A DNA stretch of 64,000 nucleotides from the NCBI GenBank assembly GCA_947647735.1, contig CANSLJ010000015.1, forward strand, positions 1 to 64,000, given 5' to 3'. Every line of letters starts with the position of its first letter. Positions within the stretch are counted from its first letter, which is position 1. Source of the DNA: an uncultured bacterium (lineage in GTDB: Bacteria > Bacillota > Clostridia > Lachnospirales > Lachnospiraceae). Shown piece after piece: positions 1 through 6,746 of this stretch. Made by a program: the position numbers and the translations under genes. The notes beneath the pieces were generated by a model. It was not told the DNA's origin. It saw only the letters and a list, made by a program, of their open reading frames with translations, and made no database searches.

Positions 1-149
1 CACTCTCCTGTTTTTATTTTAATTGTATCAGCATTGTCCACAAAAAGATTAAACGGCGTGTTATATGCCTCTGTAGTTTTAAGACGTGCTATTTTACCAT
101 CCTCATATTCCATGAAATAATCAAAGATAACTTTTGTTTTATTTTCCAT
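1..149 (-). CDS. Hypothetical protein, 5' part only (runs off left edge)
   Basis: The first 49 codons of a gene that leaves the window on the left. The product begins MENKTKVIFDYF. It is a second copy of the start of the complete gene at 3042-3566, with only four base differences over 149 bases, so it encodes a close paralogue. The family is not recognised: no signal peptide, membrane segment or known motif is visible. The ATG at 149 is preceded by GGGAAAATAAAG, a weaker ribosome site than that of the other copy. In the complete copy this gene is translationally coupled to a VOC gene, so another VOC copy may lie just outside the window. Confidence 0.6.
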   Translation of the reverse strand, partial: MENKTKVIFDYFMEYEDGKIARLKTTEAYNTPFNLFVDNADTIKIKTGE

Positions 150-172
150 CTTTATTTTCCCGCAGACTGGAA
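1..172. repeat. Direct repeat, copy 1 (partner 3418-3589)
   Basis: About 170 bases match 3418-3589 in the same orientation, 3417 bases away. There are four substitutions within the coding part and more in the leader. The repeat covers the first third of a hypothetical gene and its upstream junction, and continues off the left edge, so its full length cannot be seen. Confidence 0.9.
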
Positions 173-175
173 GTT
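155..175 (-). repeat. Gene-junction element, copy 1
   Basis: Read on the minus strand this is AACTTCCAGTCTGCGGGAAA. It lies directly between the stop codon of the PNPOx-like gene and the start of the next gene. Related elements occur at 3572-3592 and 5436-5457 behind unrelated genes. The shared core is CCAGTYTGYGRGGAAA. Confidence 0.5.
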
Positions 176-180
176 GAAGC

Positions 181-597
181 TCAAAATTCATATCTTGTGC
201 CATTTGAAAATAACACTCCGTCTGTTAATTCCACACACAAAATTATTGTATTTTCATCGTCAAAATTGTTATGTCCATTGTCTATCCATTCAGCAAAGGC
301 ATTTTTCAGTTTCCCGGCAATTAAATAATTTTCTTTTTTCCTAAAATAACCTAAATTGGCACCCTTTCCATGTGCTGTAAACCATTCACCAGCTATTGCT
401 ATAACAGGGTTGTTTTCCATATGTTTTATTTTATTTGAGAGTGCATATGTAATAATATAAAATGCACCATTCTCATAATAGGCATTAACATATCGCACAT
501 AGGGTACATCATTTTCTACTGTTGCCAGCGCGATAACCGTGTCTTTCCCAAAACGCTCCGTCATTATTTTTTCAGCATCCGGACTTAACTTTTTCAT
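181..597 (-). CDS. Pyridoxamine 5'-phosphate oxidase-like flavin protein
   Basis: A 138-residue single-domain protein of the split-barrel PNPOx-like superfamily, which usually binds FMN or F420 and acts as a small cytoplasmic oxidoreductase; the substrate is unknown. The fold is suggested by the opening KIMTERFGKDTVIALATV, the strand pattern VPYVRYVNAYYENGAFYI and the central KIKHMENNPVIAIAGEW block typical of the family. The start at 597 has a good ribosome site (AAGGAGATAACCTT before ATG). The gene sits alone in the mosaic island, with a DUF6572 gene upstream and a recurring junction element directly behind its stop. Confidence 0.8.
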   Translation of the reverse strand: MKKLSPDAEKIMTERFGKDTVIALATVENDVPYVRYVNAYYENGAFYIITYALSNKIKHMENNPVIAIAGEWFTAHGKGANLGYFRKKENYLIAGKLKNAFAEWIDNGHNNFDDENTIILCVELTDGVLFSNGTRYEF

Positions 598-624
598 AAG
601 GTTATCTCCTTTTTAACTTCTAAT

Positions 625-942
625 TTATTTCCTGATTTTAGCCACAAACTTTGCATGATACCCGGCTGCCCAGGGAATTATTTTAGTGATCAGCTCCCTG
701 ATTAATGCAGGCGGTTCTTCATCCAGCCGCAGAATAATGTATGTATTATCTGCTCCAGCCTGCGGGCATTCATCATGAAATTCCTGACTATTAATGTATC
801 CTAAATAGGTTTCTACTTTATCTAATAAAAGTTTTTGTGTTTCAATCGATTCATCAAGTTTTCCACTGGATACAATTACTAAATCAGCGCCTCCATCTTT
901 TCGGACGCCAAAAACATCTATCTTATTTATATTTTCAATCAT
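625..942 (-). CDS. DUF6572-like protein, 5' end fused to RhuM debris
   Basis: The body (IDVFGVRKDGGADLVIVSSG onward, about 105 residues) resembles the small DUF6572 family of unknown function. The frame stays open upstream to 1065, but those extra 41 residues match, in shifted form, part of the RhuM N-terminus encoded at 2007-2209. They are therefore not native to this protein. I place the start at the ATG at 942, although no strong ribosome site precedes it. The original 5' end has probably been lost by rearrangement, so expression is uncertain. Confidence 0.5.
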   Translation of the reverse strand: MIENINKIDVFGVRKDGGADLVIVSSGKLDESIETQKLLLDKVETYLGYINSQEFHDECPQAGADNTYIILRLDEEPPALIRELITKIIPWAAGYHAKFVAKIRK

Positions 943-974
943 GTCATCAATCGTCTTCTTTCTGTGATTTCCGG

Positions 975-1167
975 TTATAGCTCCATGACGAGCAGTGCTG
1001 CAAAATTGCGGCTGCCATCTGTCCTTACAGTTCTTCACATCCGGCATTCGCAATATGTTTTCCAATAGTTTTTATGTCTCTATCAAATTATTCCGCCATC
1101 TGCGTGCGGGTCACCCACACGGTCCCCTGATCTGGGGTCACTGGTACTTCAAGCTTAAGACCATCAA
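975..1167 (-). pseudogene. RhuM gene fragment (second copy of 2007-2209)
   Basis: About 190 bases matching the N-terminal part of the RhuM-like gene at 1456-2238 in the same orientation. Shared blocks include the codons for RTQMAELFD, DIKTIGKHIAN and ARHGA. Small indels destroy the reading frame. The fragment sits exactly between a DUF2442 gene and a DUF6572 gene. The DUF2442 stop codon falls at its left boundary, so it probably truncated or re-terminated that gene. Confidence 0.75.
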
Positions 1168-1466
1168 TAAGAAACAGATTTTAAACAACTTAGAAAATCT
1201 TTCTCTTTTACTGCATCCAGACCGTACAATGTATCCGGATCAATATCAATACATACTGTGCCATCTCTATTCCCAGAAACATCCCATGCCAAAGTATCAT
1301 TCATTATGGTACAGGTTTTAATAAAAACCTCAATTTCTCTCAAAACAGCAAATACCTCTTTATCCAGCGTCGGCTTTACATCATAACATACTATTTTACC
1401 ATCTTCGAAATAAACATATACCGTATACTCCTCTGTCGGAATAACCTGAACAATTTTAGGAAACAT
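1164..1466 (-). CDS. DUF2442 domain protein
   Basis: About 100 residues with the DUF2442 pattern: FPKIVQVIPTEEYTVYVYF, then DGKIVCYDVKPTLDK and a DTLAWDVSGNRDGTVCIDID block. The family is small and cytoplasmic. It is often coded beside toxin-antitoxin-like or DUF4160 genes, and its biochemical role is unknown. I choose the ATG at 1466 because the open frame upstream of it overlaps, out of frame, the decayed end of the RhuM gene; 1481 is an alternative. A second, frameshifted fragment of a related gene lies at 4275-4336. The C-terminus ends where the RhuM fragment begins and may be shortened. Confidence 0.75.
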   Translation of the reverse strand: MFPKIVQVIPTEEYTVYVYFEDGKIVCYDVKPTLDKEVFAVLREIEVFIKTCTIMNDTLAWDVSGNRDGTVCIDIDPDTLYGLDAVKEKDFLSCLKSVSY

Positions 1467-2238
1467 ATCTGTTGTTTCCATCAAAAAAACTATGATTCTT
1501 TGTGATAAAATACAACAGATGAGCCGCCTTCTCTTCCAACGTCGGATAAATTTCCTGCCCGCCAAAAGACTAATAAATATTTCCTATGCTTCCCTTGAAC
1601 GAATCATCCTTCTCTTTTCCGAACAGATCAGACTCATCACCAAACCGCATGCTTCCTATCACGCCTCTGCATTCTTCATATGTAAGAACATATGCTGCCT
1701 GTTTTCCTTCTGGCCGTGTCATATTCTGATGGTCATAAGCATCCAGCAGTTCCAGCACTTCGCTGTACTTTTCTATAACAGTAAGCACCTGCTTACTGTC
1801 CAAGGCATTTTCCGTCCGTTTCATAATCCGTATCACTTCTCCTAATTGGTTGATGCGATTATTATTTACGGCATAGCCCTGAATAATGTATTGCTTTAAA
1901 ACGGAATTTGCCCACTTACGGAATGCTATACCACGCTTAGATTTTATACGATATCCAACAGATATTATAACATCCAGATTATAATATTCTGTCATATGCG
2001 TCTGTGTTTTTCCAACCATAGCTCCATGACGAGTGGTGGTCGCAAAATTTGCGACTACCATCTGTCCTTCCAGTTCTTCACGTCTGGCATTCGCAATATG
2101 TTTCCCAATAGTTTTTATGTCTCTATCAAATAATTCTGCCATCTGCGTGCGGTTCAGCCACACAGTCTCCTGATCCGGGGTCACTGGTACTTCAAGCTTA
2201 AGACCATCATCTTCAAATAAAACAATTTCCTTTTCCAC
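1456..2238 (-). pseudogene. RhuM-family protein with Fic-like tail, interrupted
   Basis: A virulence RhuM-family protein: N-terminal HTH-like segment (WLNRTQMAELFDRDIKTIGK), then EYYNLDVIISVGYRIKSKRG, the family hallmark. The frame is cut by a TAG at 1570-1572 after residue 222. In the same frame past the stop the sequence continues SFGGQEIYPTLEEKAAHLL and KNHSFFDGNNR, a recognisable but degraded Fic/Doc motif (normally HxFxDGNxR), before a TAA at 1456. The stop therefore looks like a nonsense change of a glutamine codon, and the end of the Fic part has been replaced by a DUF2442 gene. Start is GTG at 2238 behind GGAGGG. A 222-residue product may still be made. Confidence 0.8.
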
Positions 2239-2274
2239 AACTTATAGCCCTCCGGCCTATGCATAACTTTGAAT

Positions 2275-2598
2275 TTAGCTGTCAATAAATTTATCTATTT
2301 TAGATTGCTCTATTACCTGATTGCCGATTATAGTGACAGCCTTTTCAGGGCAGCTGCTAAAACATCTATAACAGCCCGTGCAATTATTTTGAGGTATAGG
2401 CTTATTATCTGAAATCACAATGTTTTTCATAGGAGAAATTTCGGCGCATCTCCCACATGAAATACATTGATCGTAGTTAATTTTCAGTTTGTCTTTTAGT
2501 CTGTAAGGCTTACCATAAAACCATAATCTTTGTCCAAAAAGTCCGGCAAAATGGCTTATAACTGTCAATCCATCCTGGCTGTATCTTCCTTTTTGCAA
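2275..2598 (-). pseudogene. Ferredoxin-domain tail of an EFR1-type flavodoxin-ferredoxin
   Basis: About 107 residues corresponding to the C-terminal two-cluster ferredoxin part of EFR1-family proteins, which normally begin with a flavodoxin domain of some 150 residues. That domain is absent: the VOC gene lies directly upstream. Two iron-sulfur motifs are visible. The second is complete (CTGCYRCFSSCP). The first reads CISCGRCAEISP, with the fourth cysteine replaced by serine. The only start is a TTG inside open sequence. Missing domain plus missing ligand indicate a decayed fragment rather than a working ferredoxin. Confidence 0.65.
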
Positions 2599-2612
2599 TC
2601 TTGCTGAACATC

Positions 2613-3047
2613 CTGCCCCATCGTTCCCGATTCATACAACCATTACTCACCATTACTCATGCAGTTCCAGCGGCAGACCATCAGGATCAAAGAAAAATGT
2701 CATTTTTTTATCTGTATACTCATCAACCCGTATCGGTTCACATTCGATTCCCAAATCTTTTAATTCCTGAACAGCCTCATCTACATCATCCACTTTGAAA
2801 CTCAAATGACGCAGCCCGCAGGCTTCCGGCCTGCTCACCCGTTTTGGGGGATCCGGTTCCGCAAAAATCTCCAGTTCAACTGCCTCCGGGCCGGTTCCGA
2901 TCCTTAAATCCAGTTTCCAGTCTTTACGGCTGCTGCGGTAATTCTCTCGAATGATCTCGAAGCCAAGTTTATTAACATAAAAATCTTTCGCTGTCTCATA
3001 ATCAGATACAATGATGGCAACATGGTGTATCATTGAAAGATTCATAA
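2613..3047. repeat. Direct repeat carrying VOC copy A (partner 9445-9869)
   Basis: The whole VOC gene plus about 35 bases past its stop match 9445-9869 in the same orientation with only a few differences. Those seen are one T/C, two changes near the start codon (residue 5 Met versus Val), and a 10-base duplication (accattactc twice) just after the stop in this copy. Similarity stops at the start codon on one side and inside the ferredoxin fragment on the other. Confidence 0.9.
2653..3045 (-). CDS. VOC family protein (glyoxalase-like), copy A
   Basis: A 130-residue vicinal-oxygen-chelate protein of the GloA2/YaeR type, a metal-dependent lyase or dioxygenase fold of two beta-alpha-beta-beta-beta modules. 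Likely metal ligands are in IHHVAIIV, VELEIFA, LRHLSFKVDD and LPLELHE. The start at 3045 overlaps the stop of the upstream hypothetical gene as ATGA, so the pair is translationally coupled. The open frame extends upstream to 3096, but that is the neighbour's coding sequence read in another frame. It is nearly identical to copy B at 9475-9867. Substrate unknown. Confidence 0.85.
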   Translation of the reverse strand: MNLSMIHHVAIIVSDYETAKDFYVNKLGFEIIRENYRSSRKDWKLDLRIGTGPEAVELEIFAEPDPPKRVSRPEACGLRHLSFKVDDVDEAVQELKDLGIECEPIRVDEYTDKKMTFFFDPDGLPLELHE

Positions 3048-3566
3048 CAGACCTCCTATTCCCAACGCCTGCGTTTCTAAGTTTCCAAACAACCATGCCG
3101 CGCCCTGTATGATATTATTCGTGGAAATCGTTCCCTCGTACCGACAGTACAATTTAATGTTCATACCTAAAGTTTCTATGGTAATGCAGTAATTGGGCTG
3201 ATCTATCTTTGCACAGGGATTAAACTCTGCATTCAGAACCTTTCCCGAATACAGGATATGAGGCGACTGCACAAAGTCTTCATTCGCCGGGTCAGCAGGA
3301 AATGTACCCATCGGTATCATGGATATGGGGGCCATGGTATGGTCAGACTTTTTGTATTCATTCTCCGAATCAAACACTTCTATATCATTTCCTACACCAC
3401 AGATATCAACAAAGCAGCACTCTCCTGTTTTTATTTTAATTGTATCAGCATTGTCCACAAAAAGATTAAACGGCGTGTTATATGCCTCTGCAGTTTTAAG
3501 ACGTGCGATTTTACCGTCCTCATAATCCATGAAATAATCAAAGATAACTTTTGTTTTATTTTCCAT
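3042..3566 (-). CDS. Hypothetical protein, coupled to VOC copy A
   Basis: A 174-residue protein of no recognised family, without signal peptide or membrane segments. It is mixed alpha/beta in appearance, with acidic and amide-rich stretches (GECCFVDICGVGNDIEVFDS). The start at 3566 is chosen over 3572 because GAGGAA lies seven bases upstream of it but only one base from the other, and the left-edge paralogue has only this start. Its stop overlaps the VOC start (ATGA), so the two products may act together. The first third is duplicated at 1-149. Confidence 0.7.
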   Translation of the reverse strand: MENKTKVIFDYFMDYEDGKIARLKTAEAYNTPFNLFVDNADTIKIKTGECCFVDICGVGNDIEVFDSENEYKKSDHTMAPISMIPMGTFPADPANEDFVQSPHILYSGKVLNAEFNPCAKIDQPNYCITIETLGMNIKLYCRYEGTISTNNIIQGAAWLFGNLETQALGIGGLL

Positions 3567-3589
3567 CTTCATTTCCTCACAAACTGGGA
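3418..3589. repeat. Direct repeat, copy 2 (partner 1-172)
   Basis: Matches the first 172 bases of the window in the same orientation, covering the 5' third of the hypothetical gene and its upstream junction. Confidence 0.9.
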
Positions 3590-3592
3590 GTT
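3572..3592 (-). repeat. Gene-junction element, copy 2
   Basis: Minus-strand AACTCCCAGTTTGTGAGGAAA, beginning inside the stop codon of the CPBP gene and ending at the next gene's ribosome site. See 155-175 and 5436-5457. Confidence 0.5.
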
Positions 3593-4259
3593 ATGCAAAG
3601 GCAACTAACATTGAAACAATAAAGTTACCTGCACCATGTAATATAATACTCGGAATAATCGAACCATTAAAAATCTTTTCATTCAGCCAGCCCAATAATA
3701 ATGCCCCCATTCCAGTAAACAAAAAAGTTAATGTATGATACCATAAGCCCACATCAAGCCCGGCTATAACATAAAGTATATTATGCATTAGTCCAAATAA
3801 AACTGCTTGTACAATAATACCTTTAACAATACCTATCTTTTTACAAAACCGTTTACATAAAAATCCTCTGTATAAGATTTCTTCCGCCGCGCCATTTGCA
3901 ATAAAATTTTCAACTAATGCAGGCAGAATCGCAGCAATTCCAATTCCGACAAAAGCATTAGCAGATACAGCGGAACTATTTTCTATATATTCTAACGTTT
4001 TAGGATTAACGAGTTGTGTAAAATCAAAATTATAGAAAAAATAATAGAAAACTGCGAAAACCAGCAATACATACCATTTGCTTTGTAATTGAGGCTTATA
4101 AAGCCCTATCCATTTAAAAAATCTTTCTTCTTTTCTATGCCTAATAAACCACCAGATTACTGGCAGTAATGAAAATACTATTAAATTTACAATTGTTGTC
4201 GTTATACTTGATACTATAAGGTCCAATGTAATGTACTCCTCTGCTTCCGATTTATTCAA
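3591..4259 (-). CDS. CPBP family intramembrane metalloprotease
   Basis: A membrane protein with several hydrophobic segments and the CAAX protease/bacteriocin-processing (Abi) motifs in order: EEILYRGFL (motif 1, glutamates and arginine), FGLMHN (motif 2 histidine) and ILHGAGNF (motif 3 histidine). Members cleave prenylated or peptide substrates within membranes, or give bacteriocin self-immunity. The frame is open to 4283, but those codons overlap a decayed DUF2442 fragment. TTG at 4259 behind AAAGGAGATAT fits best; TTG at 4226 behind AGGAG is an alternative. Single gene in the island, with junction element 3572-3592 behind its stop. Confidence 0.8.
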   Translation of the reverse strand: MNKSEAEEYITLDLIVSSITTTIVNLIVFSLLPVIWWFIRHRKEERFFKWIGLYKPQLQSKWYVLLVFAVFYYFFYNFDFTQLVNPKTLEYIENSSAVSANAFVGIGIAAILPALVENFIANGAAEEILYRGFLCKRFCKKIGIVKGIIVQAVLFGLMHNILYVIAGLDVGLWYHTLTFLFTGMGALLLGWLNEKIFNGSIIPSIILHGAGNFIVSMLVAFA

Positions 4260-4274
4260 ATATCTCCTTTCCAT

Positions 4275-4336
4275 CAATACCAATACATACTATGGCTATC
4301 CCTATTCCTGGAAATATCCCATGCCAAAGTGTCATT
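4275..4336 (-). pseudogene. DUF2442 gene fragment
   Basis: About 60 bases matching 1241-1301 inside the DUF2442 gene, same orientation, with a one-base indel that breaks the frame. The remnant still reads NDTLAWDISRNRDS. It lies against the start of the CPBP gene. Confidence 0.7.
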
Positions 4337-4350
4337 GATCAGAATCTATC

Positions 4351-4412
4351 CATATATGTTGAAAAATGTTAAATTTTTTACCTATATTTTTCACTTTCCT
4401 TCCTCAAATCCG
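4351..4412 (-). pseudogene. SRPBCC tail fragment
   Basis: About 60 bases similar to 6104-6157, the region of the SRPBCC gene that reads DLRKESAKYTGRKFSIFKHV. Here it reads DLRKESEKYR followed by stops. It directly adjoins the DUF2442 fragment, so two unrelated gene remnants are joined in 140 bases. Confidence 0.65.
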
Positions 4413-4426
4413 TATTTCCATAATAC

Positions 4427-4906
4427 CTATAATTGTAATCCGCCATTCAAAATGCTTTCTATAAAAGTCTTAAAAGAGTCTGCTGCAACTTCACATTCTT
4501 CAAATTCCGGCTCACTCCCTTTTACAACGGAGCCATCTCTAATAAAAATTGCGTAATAGGAATAACCGGTTCTAACTGACATAACAATAGGAAGATGTTC
4601 GTCCCAAAACTGTTTTACCTCATTACACCATTCTGTGTCGCCCTCAGCACTTTCAAGGCTTATCAATTCCCATTCATTCCATCGAAATGCCTGATCGCTC
4701 TGAAAACTAAAATCATCTGTACCTAAAAACCATATTGTTTCATCAGTATTTACCATACATCTAACTTTTCCGATAAACTCCTGCCACAATTCGGGGATAT
4801 TCATATATCTGTCTGCAATCGCTTTCGGAAGTAAATTATCAATTTTTTTATTTAACTCAATATTCCAGCCCTGCTCTTTCATATATGTCAAAAAAATATC
4901 TATCAC
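4427..4906 (-). CDS. SUKH/SMI1-KNR4 family protein
   Basis: A 159-residue cytoplasmic protein with features of the SUKH superfamily: short N-terminal helices, then WFLGTDDFSFQSDQ, a central W-rich strand region (RWNEWELISLES), YYAIFIRDGSVVKGSEPEF and a terminal helix AADSFKTFIESIL. In bacteria these proteins are typically immunity factors for contact-dependent or polymorphic toxins; no such toxin is seen here. The start is GTG at 4906, overlapping the stop of the decayed Fic gene as GTGA. The last gene of a toxin-like region kept intact next to a dead Fic gene is suggestive but unproven. Confidence 0.7.
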   Translation of the reverse strand: MIDIFLTYMKEQGWNIELNKKIDNLLPKAIADRYMNIPELWQEFIGKVRCMVNTDETIWFLGTDDFSFQSDQAFRWNEWELISLESAEGDTEWCNEVKQFWDEHLPIVMSVRTGYSYYAIFIRDGSVVKGSEPEFEECEVAADSFKTFIESILNGGLQL

Positions 4907-5419
4907 AAATTCACACCTTTCACTACCCAGTACCCTGTTTTACTGGCTCCAATTCGTTCTAACTTCCCATCATCCTTTAACTTTGCAATAATCCTCTCAA
5001 TCTGCCGCCTGGATTTTCCTAATACATCCGCAATTCCCTGTGCTGTCATCTGCGGGTTATCTTTCAACAGGATTAAAATCTTATCGTCCGCCTTTAATTC
5101 TGCAAGTTTTACACCGACATTTTGACCGACATTTTCCCCTTAATTTTATACCACTTCATACAAAGTATCACGTATCATCCGCAACATGAACTCAATAAAT
5201 ACTGTTGATTCTCCGTCCGTATTAGCTTGATTGAGAACTCTGTAGTATTCATCCTGATGTTCATGTATTAATGTCTCTATAGGAAGCCAGGCAAAAAGCG
5301 GTTTCCATTTTTGTAAGATTCTCTTTCTCCGTAATTCGTCCTACCAGTTCACCAATCTCAATAACAAGATTTGTAGCCAATTCTGTAATCGTAAAAGGTG
5401 GTTTATATTCGTCACCCAT
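4903..5419 (-). pseudogene. Fic family protein with internal deletion and stops
   Basis: Three pieces of one Fic protein remain in order. (1) ATG at 5419 behind AAAGGAG, coding MGDEYKPPFTITELATN and IEIGELVGRIT, the usual Fic N-terminus. (2) After a +1 frame change, WKPLFAWLPIETLIHEHQDE and EFMLRMIRDTLYEVV, the end of the Fic fold. (3) After two in-frame TAA codons, GENVGQNVGVKLAELKADD and a winged helix (MTAQGIADVLGKSRRQIERI, KTGYWVVKG). The catalytic HPFxDGNGR core between pieces 1 and 2 is missing. Fic proteins AMPylate target proteins; this one cannot. Confidence 0.8.
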
Positions 5420-5435
5420 ATCTCTCCTTTCACTC

Positions 5436-5457
5436 GTTTCCCCGCAAACTGGAATTT
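5436..5457 (-). repeat. Gene-junction element, copy 3
   Basis: Minus-strand AAATTCCAGTTTGCGGGGAA, starting in the stop codon of the SdpI gene and lying just ahead of the Fic gene's ribosome site. It shares its core with 155-175 and 3572-3592 although the flanking genes are unrelated. A partial form (GTCTGCGGG) occurs between the SRPBCC and SdpI genes. Confidence 0.5.
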
Positions 5458-5833
5458 ACCGTTTTACGCCCTCCTCGGTAAACGTTCTTTTTAAGGCTCG
5501 TTCTGTTGGGAAAATAGCTAATACTAACACCAGACATTGTATTGTGCATAAAATTGCCGCAACGATTCCAATCATATTCTCTGAACTATGATAAAAAGGG
5601 AAGTGGATAACAAATGACGGTATCAACATAATCCAGCCAATTTTCCACCATAATCTGCCGCAATGTTCCTGTGCAAAATTCCATGTGTCTATATTTTTCA
5701 TAGAGCATGCCGTTCGATAACCAATTATTCCATTGATTTTTTTAGGAGCATGTTTCCACATCATATTACCAGCTATAATCATTGTGATTGGAATCAGTAA
5801 ATCACAAACAAATATAAACCACCAAAACCACAT
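5456..5833 (-). CDS. SdpI family membrane protein
   Basis: A 125-residue membrane protein with three hydrophobic segments and the family signature between the first two (KKINGIIGYRTACSMKN, then DTWNFAQEHCGRLWWKIGW). B. subtilis SdpI gives immunity to the SdpC cannibalism toxin; small homologues like this one lack the extra domain and their partners are mostly unknown. Start at 5833 follows GATGAGGGAAATGT. The gene lies between the SRPBCC fusion and the dead Fic gene, with a junction element over its stop codon. Confidence 0.8.
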   Translation of the reverse strand: MWFWWFIFVCDLLIPITMIIAGNMMWKHAPKKINGIIGYRTACSMKNIDTWNFAQEHCGRLWWKIGWIMLIPSFVIHFPFYHSSENMIGIVAAILCTIQCLVLVLAIFPTERALKRTFTEEGVKR

Positions 5834-5916
5834 ACATTTCCCTCATCTTCATAAATCCCGATTTCAAACCCGCAGACATTTCTTTTATGATTCTATGATC
5901 AGATCTATAATACAGA

Positions 5917-6543
5917 TCAGAATATATTTATATCTTTTATCAATTCCTGTAATTTCTTCATCTCTCCGGGCGTTATCGTGACTCCCTTTCCGTATTTCGT
6001 GTGGTCATCATTCCAAGTTCTTATGTCATATACCGGCTCTCTGCCATCCCAGAATATCATATTCAGCTCTTTGGTATATCCGTTGTTTCGCTTCGAAATA
6101 TTTCCAACATGTTTAAAAATGCTGAATTTCCTGCCCGTATATTTTGCACTTTCCTTCCTCAAATCCGCAACAAACTGCGCCTGCTGCTTTTTCAAAAAGC
6201 CTTTCACAAATGGTTTCATATAAACCTTCTTTGCTGTCACACACTCTGTAAAATCTATTTCCGTCTCAGTACCTTTGGAAGTGAAAATGCCGCTCCAATG
6301 TCCTTTCATATTGCTGTTTTCCATATCGAACTCCCAGCGCCTGCACGGTTCCACAGCGGTCACAGAAAATGTGGTAGGATAGCCCTCTTTGGTATATTCC
6401 ACAAACTGCTTTTCATTTTTAATTTCTGTTCTGCTCAAAGCGCTCCGCCATGCACTGTAATGCTCAATATCTAAAACAATTTCCCAAACTTTATGAATGT
6501 CCCCCGGGATAACCGCTTTTATATTAGATTCCGCCATTTTCAT
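5917..6543 (-). CDS. SRPBCC protein fused to a YdbC/PC4-like domain
   Basis: Residues 1 to about 140 form an SRPBCC (polyketide cyclase-like, hydrophobic-pocket) domain: VIPGDIHKVWEIVLDIEHYS, PCRRWEFDMENSNMKGHW, then KPFVKGFLKKQQAQFVADL. Residues 150-208 match YdbC/PC4-like ssDNA-binding domains (WDGREPVYDIRTWNDDHTKY, GKGVTITPGEMKKL). The two are normally separate proteins, so this looks like a fusion created in this rearranging island. The linker region is duplicated as debris at 4351-4412. Starts at 6543 or 6537 are both compatible with GGAGAAGGAGC. No partner gene is evident. Confidence 0.75.
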   Translation of the reverse strand: MKMAESNIKAVIPGDIHKVWEIVLDIEHYSAWRSALSRTEIKNEKQFVEYTKEGYPTTFSVTAVEPCRRWEFDMENSNMKGHWSGIFTSKGTETEIDFTECVTAKKVYMKPFVKGFLKKQQAQFVADLRKESAKYTGRKFSIFKHVGNISKRNNGYTKELNMIFWDGREPVYDIRTWNDDHTKYGKGVTITPGEMKKLQELIKDINIF

Positions 6544-6640
6544 GCTCCTTCTCCAAAATTTGAATTCTCATAAGACACTTTTTCCCTCGTGTTACGAACG
6601 ATCATAAGGACAAAAATAAGAAAAGAAAAACTTGTAACGA

Positions 6641-6671
6641 ATTATAACATAAAATGAATTGAGCGAAAAGA
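6641..6671 (-). promoter_or_regulatory. Possible promoter of the SRPBCC gene
   Basis: A TATAAT hexamer (complement of 6641-6646) lies about 100 bases upstream of the gene in an AT-rich stretch. The -35 region is poor, so this is only a candidate. Confidence 0.3.
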
Positions 6672-6746
6672 ACTGATTGAAATGCTTTCTTAATTTCTCC
6701 GAAAATTCGATCAGCAAAGATTTGAATAGCTGTCTATGGAGCAAAG

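Noticed and set aside
1-6543. Classical integron (attC sites with integrase)
   Set aside because: No RYYYAAC/GTTRRRY pairs flanking the genes and no integrase in view; only the short junction element is shared.
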